Source of the DNA: Hirschia sp964351655
GTDB lineage: Bacteria; Pseudomonadota; Alphaproteobacteria; Caulobacterales; Hyphomonadaceae
DNA length: 37,707 nt
Direction of reading: 5' to 3'
Assembly: GCA_964351655.1 (NCBI GenBank)
Contig: CAYGPD010000032.1
Coordinates: forward strand, 1 to 37,707
In this document: positions 22,841 through 33,022 of the stretch, piece by piece
How the letters are laid out: the number at the start of each line of letters is the position of its first letter
Position numbering within the stretch: position 1 is the stretch's first letter
Translations under genes and position numbers: made by a program
Notes under the pieces: generated by a model
What the model was told of the DNA's origin: nothing
The model's database searches: none
What the model saw: the letters and a program-made list of their open reading frames with translations, nothing else

Positions 22841-25800
22841 ATGAATAAGGGTCTAGTTGCCGCAAAAGATATCTTCACGCTCCCCACACCGCGTATCTTC
22901 ACGATTCCTCCCGCAACAAGCTTTCTGGATGCCCTCGCTCAAACCCTCAGTGAAACGTTAAATCTACAAGATGATCCAGCTGCATTGGCTGATGCGGTGA
23001 TATTTTGTCCAAACAAACGTTCCTCTCGCGCCATTGCCCAAGCTTTCCACGCCCTTGCAACAGAAAAATACGGACACAAAGCCCTTATTGCGCCTGAAAT
23101 CCGCGTATTGGGGGATTTGGAAGATGATCACACCATCGCGCCTATTGGCGTTTCTGAGTTAGAATTAGGCCCGCCGCTCTCCCCGTCTAAACGGCGCGGT
23201 GCACTTGCCCGCATCATTCAGGCATGGCGTACAAATCTTTACGGTGATCCACTCCCACCAAGTTCAGCTATCGCAGCCGCAGATCAATTGGCCAGCTTGC
23301 TCGACCAAGCAGCAATGGGAGAAGGTGTCGATTGGACCAGACTTGATGGTCTCGTTGCTGATGCCGACCTTGCTGAGCATTGGAAAATTTCTGCTGATTT
23401 CCTTGATATTATCGCAAAAGCATGGCCCGCTCACCTCGATGAAGAAGGCGCAACCGACCCCATGGCCCGCAGGGTAGCTGCAGCGCAAGCGCTGGCTAAC
23501 AACTGGCACAATAAACCACCTCAACACCCTATCATCATAGCAGGGTCCACAGGGGCAACACCCGCCACACGCTTGCTCATGCAAGCAGCAATGAATTTGC
23601 CTCAAGGCGCGGTTGTTCTACCCGGATTGGACCCTGATGTTTCAGAAGATGCATGGTCCGCCATCGCCTCCAGCCCTAGCCATCCACAACACACATTGCA
23701 ACGCGCATTGGGCAAACTTGGCGTGGATAAATCCCATGTTATCAAATGGCCGGGCGCGATTGAAACACCCAATAATGAAGCCCGCCGCAAGCTAATAAAC
23801 GAAGCCCTTGCCCCTGCCTCCACCACTAAAGACTGGACCGACCGCCTCAAAGTATTGTCAGGCGCAGAAAGCCCAAAACACCTTGTAGAATCAGGACTTA
23901 AAGGTCTCACACTCATCGAAGCTGAAGACGAAGCTGAAGAGGCGCTTGCCGCTGCATTATTGCTTCGGGAAGCATTGGAAACAAAGGGAAAAACCGCCGC
24001 GCTCGTATCACCTGATGGATCACTTGTGCGCCGTGTTTCTGCCTTGCTAACCCGCTGGGGCGTTGAAATAGACCCTTCCAGTGGAACGCCGTTTTTACAA
24101 ACGCCACACGGGGCATTATTCGCACTCATGTTTCAATGGCTTCGCGATGAAGGCGATCCAGTGCAAATGCTCTCCTTGCTTAAACATCCCCTTGTACGCA
24201 TTGGGTGGGATGAAGAAAATTACCAATCTGCCCTCATAGAGCTAGAAGCCCACGCCGATGAATTTGGCAAAGACAGCATCATGCGCGGGCCTCGCCGCCA
24301 CGATTCTCTTGAAGAATTAGCCGATAAGCTTGGCATGAAAAAACGCGCACAATCAGCCCAACTGATCCGCGATCTAGTCAGCGCGACACGCCAATGTGAA
24401 ATCCGCCCCTCCACGATGCAAAAGCCAATTGATGGGAATAGTTTTGCACGTTCCATTGCGCGCCTTGCAGAACGATTGGTCACAACACCCGAAGAAACAG
24501 GCTCAACCCGCCTCTGGCGCGGAAGCGTTGGTGCAGAGGCAGCGCGTTATCTGGAAGCATTGGCTGAAATTTCTCAAGAATTAGGCGAAGTCGCCCCCGA
24601 CCTTTGGGGTGAATTTGCCGAAGCCATTGCCTCCGAACGCGCCATACCACCACGCGGCGGTGAACACCCAAGGCTTGCTATTTGGGGACCACTGGAAGCG
24701 CGCCAACAAATGCGCGACGTGATAGTCCTCGCGAGTCTGAATGAAGGCGCATGGCCTGCTGCTGCGGCTGCAGATAGTTTCCTTCCGCGCCGTTTGCGTA
24801 AAAAATTGGGTCTACCTGATCCGGAAGAGCGCTTGGGACTATCTGCGCACGACTTTGCACAACTTGCGTGTGCGCCAGATGTAAAGCTTTTGCGCTCCAA
24901 ACGTGTAGACGATAAACCCGCCGTCGCATCGCGCTGGTTATGGCGCCTACGCACGCTTTCAGCCGGCGGCCTTGGTTCACCCGAAGCTGTTGATGAAGCG
25001 CTCCATCCCACACCTCAAAATGATCCTCTTGTTTGGGCGCGGGCTATGCGCAAAGCGCGCTATGTTGCACCTGTGCAGCCCCCTGCACCCAAGCCGCCTG
25101 TTAATGCACGCCCGACAGTATTTTCCGTCTCCCGTGTAGCAACGCTTATTCGAGACCCCTACGCTGTCTACGCGTCTGATGTGCTCAAGCTCAAACCTCT
25201 CGCACCTGTAGGAGAGGAAGCTGGCCCTGCCGCACGCGGAACCGCTATTCACGCCGCCGTCGAGCGTTACGAACTAGAAGGCGGTGAGCTAATGCCGCTC
25301 ATCTCTCAGGAACTAAAGTTTGCTGGTGAAAGCGATACAGCAATAGAGCTAAACCGACCACTATGGGCGCGCGCTGCAGACGCCTACCTAGTATGGCGCA
25401 ATGAGCGTGAACCACGTGTACGAGAGAAAAAACTAGAAATTAAAGGCAGCATCAAGTTTGAAATCGCTGGCCGCGAATACACACTTCACGCAAAAGCTGA
25501 CCGTGTTGATCTTCTAAAAGACAACACATTTGCCATTATTGACTTTAAAACCGGAACTCCCAAGACTAAAAAGCAATTAGAAACAGGGTTAGAGCCTCAA
25601 CTGCCGCTTGAAGCTTTAATTGCGCAGGGAGGCGGTTTTGAGAAACTCCCCGCAGCAGAAACCTCAGAGTTAATCTACGTTTCTCTTGCGCCCGGTGCCG
25701 CAAGCACAAAAGCGGACAATGGCAAACCCGTAAAGCTCGATGAAGGCCCAATGGGAGAGGCAGCGAAAGCGCGCGCAGGTTTTCTCAAACTGGTCCAATC

Positions 25801-25924
25801 ATACGCCACAGTCACACAAGCCTACTATTCCAAACCACGCGCTGAGTTTACGTGGGCAGTCTCTGATTATGACCGCCTCGCCCGCCGCGATGAATGGACA
25901 CTTGATGCAGGAGCAGATGCATGA
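22841..25924 (+). CDS. addB: Double-strand break repair protein AddB
   Basis: Large subunit of the AddAB helicase-nuclease, 1027 residues, which resects DNA ends for RecA-dependent recombination. It begins with the segment RIFTIPPATSFLDALAQTL characteristic of the alphaproteobacterial form; an inactivated helicase-like core follows, with LASLNEGAWPAAAAADSFLPR in the second half. The C-terminal PDDEXK nuclease shows AIIDFKTGTPK near residue 900 followed by EPQLPLEALIA. It overlaps addA by four bases (ATGA), so translation is coupled. Confidence 0.93.
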   Translation: MNKGLVAAKDIFTLPTPRIFTIPPATSFLDALAQTLSETLNLQDDPAALADAVIFCPNKRSSRAIAQAFHALATEKYGHKALIAPEIRVLGDLEDDHTIAPIGVSELELGPPLSPSKRRGALARIIQAWRTNLYGDPLPPSSAIAAADQLASLLDQAAMGEGVDWTRLDGLVADADLAEHWKISADFLDIIAKAWPAHLDEEGATDPMARRVAAAQALANNWHNKPPQHPIIIAGSTGATPATRLLMQAAMNLPQGAVVLPGLDPDVSEDAWSAIASSPSHPQHTLQRALGKLGVDKSHVIKWPGAIETPNNEARRKLINEALAPASTTKDWTDRLKVLSGAESPKHLVESGLKGLTLIEAEDEAEEALAAALLLREALETKGKTAALVSPDGSLVRRVSALLTRWGVEIDPSSGTPFLQTPHGALFALMFQWLRDEGDPVQMLSLLKHPLVRIGWDEENYQSALIELEAHADEFGKDSIMRGPRRHDSLEELADKLGMKKRAQSAQLIRDLVSATRQCEIRPSTMQKPIDGNSFARSIARLAERLVTTPEETGSTRLWRGSVGAEAARYLEALAEISQELGEVAPDLWGEFAEAIASERAIPPRGGEHPRLAIWGPLEARQQMRDVIVLASLNEGAWPAAAAADSFLPRRLRKKLGLPDPEERLGLSAHDFAQLACAPDVKLLRSKRVDDKPAVASRWLWRLRTLSAGGLGSPEAVDEALHPTPQNDPLVWARAMRKARYVAPVQPPAPKPPVNARPTVFSVSRVATLIRDPYAVYASDVLKLKPLAPVGEEAGPAARGTAIHAAVERYELEGGELMPLISQELKFAGESDTAIELNRPLWARAADAYLVWRNEREPRVREKKLEIKGSIKFEIAGREYTLHAKADRVDLLKDNTFAIIDFKTGTPKTKKQLETGLEPQLPLEALIAQGGGFEKLPAAETSELIYVSLAPGAASTKADNGKPVKLDEGPMGEAAKARAGFLKLVQSYATVTQAYYSKPRAEFTWAVSDYDRLARRDEWTLDAGADA

Positions 25925-28900
25925 GCATGTCTACGCCATGGCCTGATTATGAACGCACCGTCCAAGGACAGTTTGACGCCGCAACTCCAACCCATTCTGC
26001 ATGGGTGTCAGCCAATGCTGGGTCAGGTAAAACCAAGGTTCTGATTGACCGCGTTGCGCGCCTTTTGCTCAATGGTGTGCAGCCAGACGCAATAATGTGT
26101 GTAACCTATACCAAAGCTGCTGCATCTGAAATGCAAGCGCGCTTATTTAAGCGGCTAGGAAACTGGTGTGTGTCAACTGACGTCGAGCTTGCCAAAGAGC
26201 TGGCGGAACTTCAAAAAAGAGAATTAGCTGAATACTCCGCTGAAGATCTAGGTAAAGCCCGTGAACTTTTTGCACTGGCACTTGAAACACCCGGCGGATT
26301 ACGCATTGAAACCATCCACGCTTTTTGCGGTCGCTTGCTTCGTCGTTTTCCGCTAGAAGCAAATGTCGCCCCCGGCTTCCAAGAACTCGACGATAAAGAC
26401 GCCACACGTTTGTGGGATATCGCAATGGCGAAGCTTGCCGCAGAAGCAGCTTTTGATAATCCAGACACCAGCGCCGAGATCAAAGACGCCCTACAAACTG
26501 CAGCACTCGCAGCGGGTGGAAATGGCCTCGCGGGACCGCTGCGGTCATTACTTTTCAAGCAAGCTGAAATTACCGGCTTCATCAAACAACAAGGCGGCAT
26601 GGATAACGCGCTTGCAGCTTTAAAACAAGCTGTCGGCGCAGGTGATGAAAGCGTGGACAACCTCATCACATATGCGATGGGACCAGCATTCCCAAAAGAA
26701 AAAATCCGCCCCTTCATCGCACCATTGTATGATGGCGTTAAAACGGACCAGACAAGCGCAGAAATTCTCGAAAAAACCGTCCTCGCCAAAACACCTCACG
26801 AGGCATTTACACACTATAAGGGCTTGTTCCTGACATCTTCAGACGTCTTCAGGAAATCCAATCCCTACACCGTAAAAATCGCAAAATCTTCACCTGAGAT
26901 CGAAGACTTGTTTCAGATCAAATCCATCCCCGAGGGCGAAGAAGTTTATCGGATGCGCAATTTACTGGAGCACATAAACGCCCGTGAAACCTATGAGCGA
27001 TCTGCCGCTTTACTTACCTTGTCCAATATCGTGTTTTCCGACTATGCCCGCCAAAAACGCCGCCGCGCCGCCATGGATTTTGATGACCTAATCGAAAGCG
27101 CCGCCGGCCTACTCACCACACGCTCTATGGCGCAATGGGTGTTGTGGAAGCTGGAGGGCGGCTTGTCTCATATACTGCTAGATGAAGCCCAAGACACCAG
27201 CCCAGATCAATGGCGATTACTACAAGCACTCACCTCTGAGTTTTTCTCTGGTGAAGGTATAGAACACGAAACACCTCGTACCATGTTCGTCGTGGGCGAT
27301 GAGAAACAATCCATCTACTCCTTCCAAGGTGCCGACCCCGAAAAATTCCTCTCAAAACGCCAAGAATTTATCACAGATAGCGCCAAAGCTAAGCAAGATA
27401 ACAAAACACCCGACATTCTGATGTCCTTCCGTTCCGCACCTGAAGTTCTTGCATTCGTGGATGAAGTTTTCGACATGGGCGCATTTGATGGCGATGCACC
27501 TTTCTCGCTCAAACCGCCTGAAGATGGCAATGTGATGCGCCACCTCCCTTTCCGCAAAAACCACATTGGATGCGTTGAATTATGGCCGTTGGAGCGCCCA
27601 AAAATTAGCGAGGAAACGACACCTTGGGATGCGCCATTGGGCCAAGACCTTGAGTCCAACCCCAAAGGCGAACTCGCAGACCGCATCGCAAAATGGGTTA
27701 AAAATATCATCGATACAAAGCAAGCAATTTTTGATGAAGGAAAAATGCGTCCCGCTCGCCCAGGCGATGTGCTTATTCTTGTGCGTGGCCGTAAAGGCGG
27801 TTTGTTTGACGCGATAATCAAATCTCTCAAAACCCACAACATCCCCGTCGCAGGTGCAGACCGGATCGAGCTACTCGACTCGCTTCCTGTTCAAGATTTA
27901 CTCAATCTGATCCGCTTTGTTCTTTGTCCCCAAGATGATCTCACGCTGGCTGAAATCCTAACCGGACCATTTGGCGGCCTCAATGAAGATGAACACCTTT
28001 TCCCGCTCGCCTATAACCGAAAACAAGCAAGCCTTTGGTCGCGCGTATTAGAGAGCGAGATGCCCGCAATTGCACCTGTGCGTGAGTTTTTGTTGGAATG
28101 CTTAGAGCGCAAACACTTACAGCCTTATGAGTTCCTCACTGCCATCTTGGAAACAACCCGTGCCGACGGGCTAGACGGCTGGACCCGCATACAAACACGC
28201 CTAGGCGCTCCCGCCCGTGAACCCATGACAGCGCTTATGGACCGCGCTGCTGGATTTGATGCCAAAGGTCCATCTTCTATGCAGCTTTTCCTTGCCTCGA
28301 TTGAAAAATCAGGCGGCGAGGTCAAACGTGAACTCTCTGGCCCGCAAGATGAAGTGCGCGTGATGACAGTTCACGGCTCTAAGGGACTGGAAGCACCTAT
28401 CGTCATCGTTCCCGACACATGTTCTGCAACAAAATCTGGCGTAGACAACAACCTTCTCCTCACAAGCGATGATGATGGCACCGAACAAAAATCCGGTATG
28501 CCAATCTGGAGTGGCCCAAGCAAAAGCGACACACCACTCGCTGCAAAGCTACGTCTATTGGCAGATGCACGCGCTGCCCGTGAACATCGCCGTTTGCTGT
28601 ATGTAGCCCTTACCCGCGCACAAGATCGTTTGCTTGTATGTGGTCCTTGGTCTGGCGGCGCTAAAAGCAAAACTGGACATCCAGAAACGTCTTGGTTTGC
28701 AATATGTCATAACGCGATGCAGCGCTTGGCTGAAAAAAATCTCGCCAAAGTCATCGAAATTGCCGATGCTGACATTGAAGACGGTGAAGAAGTACCAATT
28801 GTTTATCAATTCGGTGCTCCTCAACATGCAGAGATCGCTGCCATTCAAGCTGAGGATGCCTTAGATTTCATGCCAGATTGGATCAATGAAATGGTCGCGC

Positions 28901-29511
28901 ATGAAAGCACAGGCGTGCGCTATGCCGCACCTTCCTCGCTTTTAGGAGACGATCCTCCTGTATTGCCACCCTTCGTAAAATCCAATGATGAACGCCTAAA
29001 ACGCGGGCGTCTCATCCACACCCTTCTGCAAACCCTGCCTGACATTCCTCAAGAAGATTGGCATAAACATGCCATGCATTTCTTGCGGCGCGATTCAGAG
29101 CTGACAGAAGACCAACGACAAGAAATGTTTGACCGCGCAACTAGCGTCCTCAATGATCCACTATTTGATCCGATATTTAGCGCAAACGGACGTGCCGAAG
29201 CCCCAATTGTTGGCGGCAATGCGAAAAAGCTTCCTAAAGGTCTCATGATAAACGGGCGGGTTGACCGTCTGGTCATCACACACGACTCCGTTTTGATAGT
29301 GGACTTTAAAACCGATAGGCCCGCACCAGCGCGTGAAGAAGATGTAGGAGATGCTTATACCGCACAGATGGCCGCATATCGCGCGGTGTTAGAATCAGCC
29401 TACCCAGATAAACAAGTAAGATGTGCACTTGTTTGGACCGATGGCCCTAAACTTATGGAGCTAGATCAGCAACGTATGGATGACGCATTGAAGGCGCTCA
29501 CACTTATGTGA
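25921..29511 (+). CDS. addA: Double-strand break repair helicase AddA
   Basis: UvrD-like superfamily 1 helicase with a C-terminal nuclease, 1196 residues, the motor of the AddAB complex. Walker A is AGSGKT at 33-38, motif Ia region VTYTKAAASEMQARL, motif II LDEAQDTSPDQW, motif III VVGDEKQSIYSFQGADP, and motifs V/VI VMTVHGSKGLEAPIV and LLYVALTRAQDRL. The nuclease has VLIVDFKTDRPAP near the end followed by QMAAYRAVLE. The start at 25921 overlaps addB; an in-frame ATG two codons later is an alternative. Confidence 0.96.
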   Translation: MSMSTPWPDYERTVQGQFDAATPTHSAWVSANAGSGKTKVLIDRVARLLLNGVQPDAIMCVTYTKAAASEMQARLFKRLGNWCVSTDVELAKELAELQKRELAEYSAEDLGKARELFALALETPGGLRIETIHAFCGRLLRRFPLEANVAPGFQELDDKDATRLWDIAMAKLAAEAAFDNPDTSAEIKDALQTAALAAGGNGLAGPLRSLLFKQAEITGFIKQQGGMDNALAALKQAVGAGDESVDNLITYAMGPAFPKEKIRPFIAPLYDGVKTDQTSAEILEKTVLAKTPHEAFTHYKGLFLTSSDVFRKSNPYTVKIAKSSPEIEDLFQIKSIPEGEEVYRMRNLLEHINARETYERSAALLTLSNIVFSDYARQKRRRAAMDFDDLIESAAGLLTTRSMAQWVLWKLEGGLSHILLDEAQDTSPDQWRLLQALTSEFFSGEGIEHETPRTMFVVGDEKQSIYSFQGADPEKFLSKRQEFITDSAKAKQDNKTPDILMSFRSAPEVLAFVDEVFDMGAFDGDAPFSLKPPEDGNVMRHLPFRKNHIGCVELWPLERPKISEETTPWDAPLGQDLESNPKGELADRIAKWVKNIIDTKQAIFDEGKMRPARPGDVLILVRGRKGGLFDAIIKSLKTHNIPVAGADRIELLDSLPVQDLLNLIRFVLCPQDDLTLAEILTGPFGGLNEDEHLFPLAYNRKQASLWSRVLESEMPAIAPVREFLLECLERKHLQPYEFLTAILETTRADGLDGWTRIQTRLGAPAREPMTALMDRAAGFDAKGPSSMQLFLASIEKSGGEVKRELSGPQDEVRVMTVHGSKGLEAPIVIVPDTCSATKSGVDNNLLLTSDDDGTEQKSGMPIWSGPSKSDTPLAAKLRLLADARAAREHRRLLYVALTRAQDRLLVCGPWSGGAKSKTGHPETSWFAICHNAMQRLAEKNLAKVIEIADADIEDGEEVPIVYQFGAPQHAEIAAIQAEDALDFMPDWINEMVAHESTGVRYAAPSSLLGDDPPVLPPFVKSNDERLKRGRLIHTLLQTLPDIPQEDWHKHAMHFLRRDSELTEDQRQEMFDRATSVLNDPLFDPIFSANGRAEAPIVGGNAKKLPKGLMINGRVDRLVITHDSVLIVDFKTDRPAPAREEDVGDAYTAQMAAYRAVLESAYPDKQVRCALVWTDGPKLMELDQQRMDDALKALTLM

Positions 29512-29604
29512 GCAAACTTCAACGGGGTTTAGAGAAAAGCTAGGTGTAATTTCTTCCAAAACACACTATCTCATGAGTAATGAGTTTCGAACGGAGACAA
29601 GACT

Positions 29605-29925
29605 ATGAGCGTGATTAACACGACCGACGACAAATTTGACGAAGACGTAATCCAATCAGAAGGTACAATCATTGTAGACTTCTGGGCTGAATGGTGTGGT
29701 CCTTGTAAGCAAGTAAGCCCTCACCTTGAAGCTTTAGCGAAGGAAAAAGAAGGCAAAATCAAGATTGTAAAGGTCAATGTTGATGAAAACCCAATGACTT
29801 CTGGGCGCTTTGGTGTTCGCGGAATGCCAACTTTGATGATTTTCAAAGAAGGAAAAGTTGCAGCCACCCACCTTGGTGCAATGTCTAAAAGCCGTATTGA
29901 AGAGTGGATTGCAGAATCTGCGTAA
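29605..29925 (+). CDS. trxA: Thioredoxin
   Basis: Cytosolic thiol-disulphide carrier of 106 residues with the active site WCGPC (Cys31, Cys34) preceded by VDFWAE and followed by the cis-proline MPTLMIF segment. GGAG precedes its ATG. It lies 93 bp after addA and may be part of that operon or have its own promoter; it is closed by a strong terminator. The same addA-trxA adjacency is common in alphaproteobacteria. Confidence 0.96.
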   Translation: MSVINTTDDKFDEDVIQSEGTIIVDFWAEWCGPCKQVSPHLEALAKEKEGKIKIVKVNVDENPMTSGRFGVRGMPTLMIFKEGKVAATHLGAMSKSRIEEWIAESA

Positions 29926-29951
29926 AACTTCCTGTACGCAATACTACAGTC

Positions 29952-29988
29952 AAAAAAGCCTCGCAGATTTATTTTGCGAGGCTTTTTT
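29952..29988. terminator. Bidirectional terminator, 14-bp stem
   Basis: AAAAAAGCCTCGCA and its exact complement around a nine-base loop; T-runs on both strands. Shared by the convergent trxA and TetR genes. Confidence 0.94.
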
Positions 29989-29996
29989 ATATTTAT

Positions 29997-30548
29997 TTAA
30001 TCGAGCAGTTTGTGAATGATCATTTGTGTTCCCCGCGCAAACTCAGCTGGATCATATTCTTCCAAATGAATTCCCATTATACTGGCCAACATAATTTTCG
30101 TCAGAAATTCAGGCTCTTCATATCCTGCGTCATCTAAGATTTCGCCAACTTGATGATGCAACCATTTTTTGAAAGAATGAATATCGTCAGCTGATAAACG
30201 TCCTTCTTCACTTATCAATTCCGCCCTATGCAATGAACCGTGAAATACTTTGTGCATGATTAGAAATTTACATGCCAACGCATGAAAAATTCGCTCTGCC
30301 GGTGTCCCTGTTGTTGGCAAGTTTTCCGTAAAGGCCCGTTTCATTTCCTCCACAATACCTGCAACGACGGACTTGAACACAGCATCCTTATCAGAAAAAT
30401 ATCCGTACAAAGTTGGTTTAGCAATTCCAGCCTCTTTGGCGATTGCTTCCATTGTGGTTGCACGGTGTCCACGCTCGAGAAACACCTTCTGAGCCGCAAG
30501 AACGATACGCTGTCGCCTTTGCAATAATAATTCTGACTGTTTTTCCAT
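29997..30548 (-). CDS. TetR-family transcription regulator
   Basis: Repressor of 183 residues. The N-terminal helix-turn-helix is ATTMEAIAKEAGIAKPTLYGYFSDKDAVFKSVV (about residues 25-57, given here as a single motif region), followed by a helical ligand-binding and dimer domain. It is divergent from the SDR gene with 107 bp between; the GAAC/GTTC half-sites in that gap are candidates for its operator. It probably represses the SDR gene and itself in response to a small molecule, whose identity is unknown. Confidence 0.9.
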   Translation of the reverse strand: MEKQSELLLQRRQRIVLAAQKVFLERGHRATTMEAIAKEAGIAKPTLYGYFSDKDAVFKSVVAGIVEEMKRAFTENLPTTGTPAERIFHALACKFLIMHKVFHGSLHRAELISEEGRLSADDIHSFKKWLHHQVGEILDDAGYEEPEFLTKIMLASIMGIHLEEYDPAEFARGTQMIIHKLLD

Positions 30549-30565
30549 TATTCTACTACAAAACT

Positions 30566-30638
30566 GAACATAATGAACTATATTAGCACAAATCGTTCAA
30601 TTTATAAAATTCCCTCTATTCAATATCGTTCTCAGAAC
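30566..30638. promoter_or_regulatory. Candidate TetR operator region
   Basis: Half-sites GAAC (30566, 30575), GTTC (30595), and a perfect palindrome GTTCT-C-AGAAC (30628-30638) lie in the divergent gap. The palindrome sits just upstream of the SDR gene's ribosome site. Confidence 0.5.
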
Positions 30639-30655
30639 ACAGGATAAATCCAACT

Positions 30656-31687
30656 ATGACTGAAACAATTCTTGTTACCGGTGTATCCGGTTTTCTAGGC
30701 GGACAAATCACTATGGATTTGCTTGATGCTGGCTATCATGTTCGGGGTAGCATTAGGAATCCCTCTAAAGCAGATTTTATACGGGATAACTTCAAATCTT
30801 TAGGAAAGGACGTATCCAAACTAGAGTTTGTAACGCTTAACCTACTTGAAGATGAAGGTTGGGATGAAGCAGTTCTAGGCTGTGATCACCTTATTCATGT
30901 CGCTTCACCATTTGTAACAAAAATTCCAAAAGACAAAAATGATCTTATTGACCCTGCGGTGAAAGGTACTACCCGCGCAATCAATGCTGCACTTAAGGCT
31001 AATGTTAAGCGCATCGTGCTTACCTCTTCGACAGTGTCAATCACACAAGGTCACCCTAAATCAAAATCAGATTTCAGCGGCACAGATTGGACAAATTTAG
31101 AATCTTCAAAAATCATGCCTTATCCAGAATCCAAAACACGCGCTGAAATGGCGGCGTGGGACCTCATGAAAGTTGCTGGCCGTAGTAAAGACCTTGTCGT
31201 TATCAATCCAGGCTTCATCACAGGTCCACTCCACAATAACGACCCAGGGACATCTGGTGCAATTTTGCTTCGTTTCCTAAAGGGCGATATGCCAGCTATT
31301 CCTAATATGTCTCTGATTGTCACAGATGTACGCGACGTCTCTGCAGCTCATATTGCGGCACTAACTACGACAGAGTTTGCAGGCAAACGTGTTCCAATTT
31401 CATCTGGAAGCCTCACATTTAAAGAGATGGCGGATTCTATGCGCGAAGCATTTCCTGCCTACGCCTCTTCTATTCCAAGTCGATTAGCACCTAATATTCT
31501 TGTGCGATTCCTCGCTATTTTTGATCGCGACATTCGAGCAAACTTATGTGAGTTAGGCGTATACAAAACAATTGATAACCGGGATGCAATTTCATTAATT
31601 GCACGAGACCCAACTCCGATGCATGAGGCACTCAGGGCAATGACTCAAAGTCTCATAGACTATGGATTAGCACCCAAACCGAAATAA
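30656..31687 (+). CDS. NAD(P)-dependent extended SDR reductase
   Basis: Epimerase/dehydratase-fold oxidoreductase of 343 residues, closest in style to dihydroflavonol or aldehyde reductases. The nucleotide-binding glycine motif is GVSGFLG (9-15), the catalytic set is Ser in VLTSSTVS (about 121-128) with Tyr156 and Lys160 in YPESK. The substrate is probably an aldehyde or ketone. It is controlled by the divergent TetR gene by inference. It converges on folC with seven bases between the stop codons and no visible terminator. Confidence 0.9.
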   Translation: MTETILVTGVSGFLGGQITMDLLDAGYHVRGSIRNPSKADFIRDNFKSLGKDVSKLEFVTLNLLEDEGWDEAVLGCDHLIHVASPFVTKIPKDKNDLIDPAVKGTTRAINAALKANVKRIVLTSSTVSITQGHPKSKSDFSGTDWTNLESSKIMPYPESKTRAEMAAWDLMKVAGRSKDLVVINPGFITGPLHNNDPGTSGAILLRFLKGDMPAIPNMSLIVTDVRDVSAAHIAALTTTEFAGKRVPISSGSLTFKEMADSMREAFPAYASSIPSRLAPNILVRFLAIFDRDIRANLCELGVYKTIDNRDAISLIARDPTPMHEALRAMTQSLIDYGLAPKPK

Positions 31688-31694
31688 AAGCGAG

Positions 31695-33020
31695 CTAGTC
31701 AATTTTCTCGTTGTTTAGCGCCAGTATAGCACCTGCAAGATAAAGTGATCCGCAGACATAGACGACCTCTGGCGCTAACTCTTTGAGACGCACTACAGCA
31801 TTCTCAAGGGAGGATACCACATCTACTTTAGCTTTAACGTTGCGTGCAATATCTGCCAAGCGATTTGGATCAGCCCCTGAACCACCTTCTTGTCCTGCAT
31901 CCGATGGCAAGGGCATCATAACAAATCGCGCAACGTTTGGCGCAATAGCTTCAATAATTTTCACTGCATCTTTGTTGTTCTGCATCGCCATGAGAATGAC
32001 CGGCTTAAAGTCATCATCTTTATGCGTTCTAGCAATCGCGTCAGAAAAAACTTTCGCGCCTGCTGGGTTATGTGCGCCATCAATAACAATTTGTGCGCCG
32101 ATAGATTGCTGAAATGGCCCCACTTTCAGAGACTGCATACGCGCAGGCCAAACAGCCTCCCTTAAGCCCACTCCCATAGTGGTCGCATCCACACCGCTCA
32201 ACCCAAGCACGCGCATAGCAGCACATGCGCAGGCTGCATTCATACGCTGATGAGGACCAGCTAAACCAAGCCACGGTGCTTTAATCTGTCCAGCATTATC
32301 TTCAAAAACAAAGGCCTCCCCCTCAAGCCAATCTTTCCAATCTCGTCCCGCCAGCACAACATTTGCAGCTTTGTCACGTGCGGCTTCAAGTAGAGATTGA
32401 GTAGCATCTTCCTCAGCTTGTTCAGCGATAATAACAGGTGTGTCAGACCGCATAATGCCAGCTTTAGTACGTGCAATAGAGGGAATATCAGACACCCCGA
32501 ACATCTTCTCATGATCACGTCCAATACTCGTTATAATACAAGCATCTGGCCGAGCCATCACGTTTGTAGAATCTAGCTCACCGCCTGCACCTGTCTCTAT
32601 AATGCATAGGTCAGCCTGTACCTGGCTAAACAGCAAGAATGCAGCAGCTGTTAGAGCTTCAAAATAAGTTAGGTCGACACCCGTATCTTCCACACGCTCC
32701 AGCGCAGCAACAAGTTCATCATCAGCGACCAACCGCCCATTTAGGCGAATACGTTCGTTCACACGCACTAAATGAGGTGATGTAAACACATGCACCCCAA
32801 GATCAGATGCTTCTCCTATTGCCCGTAAAAATGCAGCAACAGATCCTTTACCATTTGTACCGGCAATGTGGATGGTCGGCGGCAATTGATTTTGAGGGTC
32901 ACCCAGTATTGAAAGCGCTTGCTTGATCCTGTCCAAACCGAATCGGATATCCACACGACCTCGTGGATCAGTAAAGGCTGCCAAGGCAGCTTTTACGCTA
33001 TGATCATCGCCGCTACTCAA
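31695..33020 (-). CDS. folC: Bifunctional folylpolyglutamate/dihydrofolate synthase
   Basis: ATP-dependent ligase of 441 residues that adds glutamate to dihydropteroate and to tetrahydrofolate. The P-loop HIAGTNGKGSVAAF lies at about 51-64, and the Mur-ligase style domains follow (IETGAGGELDSTN, GPHQRMNAACA, VIDGAHNPAGA). It starts two bases after the accD stop, so the pair is coupled. Slightly longer than E. coli FolC, within the normal range. Confidence 0.94.
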   Translation of the reverse strand: MSSGDDHSVKAALAAFTDPRGRVDIRFGLDRIKQALSILGDPQNQLPPTIHIAGTNGKGSVAAFLRAIGEASDLGVHVFTSPHLVRVNERIRLNGRLVADDELVAALERVEDTGVDLTYFEALTAAAFLLFSQVQADLCIIETGAGGELDSTNVMARPDACIITSIGRDHEKMFGVSDIPSIARTKAGIMRSDTPVIIAEQAEEDATQSLLEAARDKAANVVLAGRDWKDWLEGEAFVFEDNAGQIKAPWLGLAGPHQRMNAACACAAMRVLGLSGVDATTMGVGLREAVWPARMQSLKVGPFQQSIGAQIVIDGAHNPAGAKVFSDAIARTHKDDDFKPVILMAMQNNKDAVKIIEAIAPNVARFVMMPLPSDAGQEGGSGADPNRLADIARNVKAKVDVVSSLENAVVRLKELAPEVVYVCGSLYLAGAILALNNEKID

Positions 33021-33022
33021 AC

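Noticed and set aside
23602..24129. 175-codon minus-strand frame opposite addB and similar long frames opposite addA
   Set aside because: Shadows of addB/addA; Ser/Arg-rich composition typical of antisense frames.
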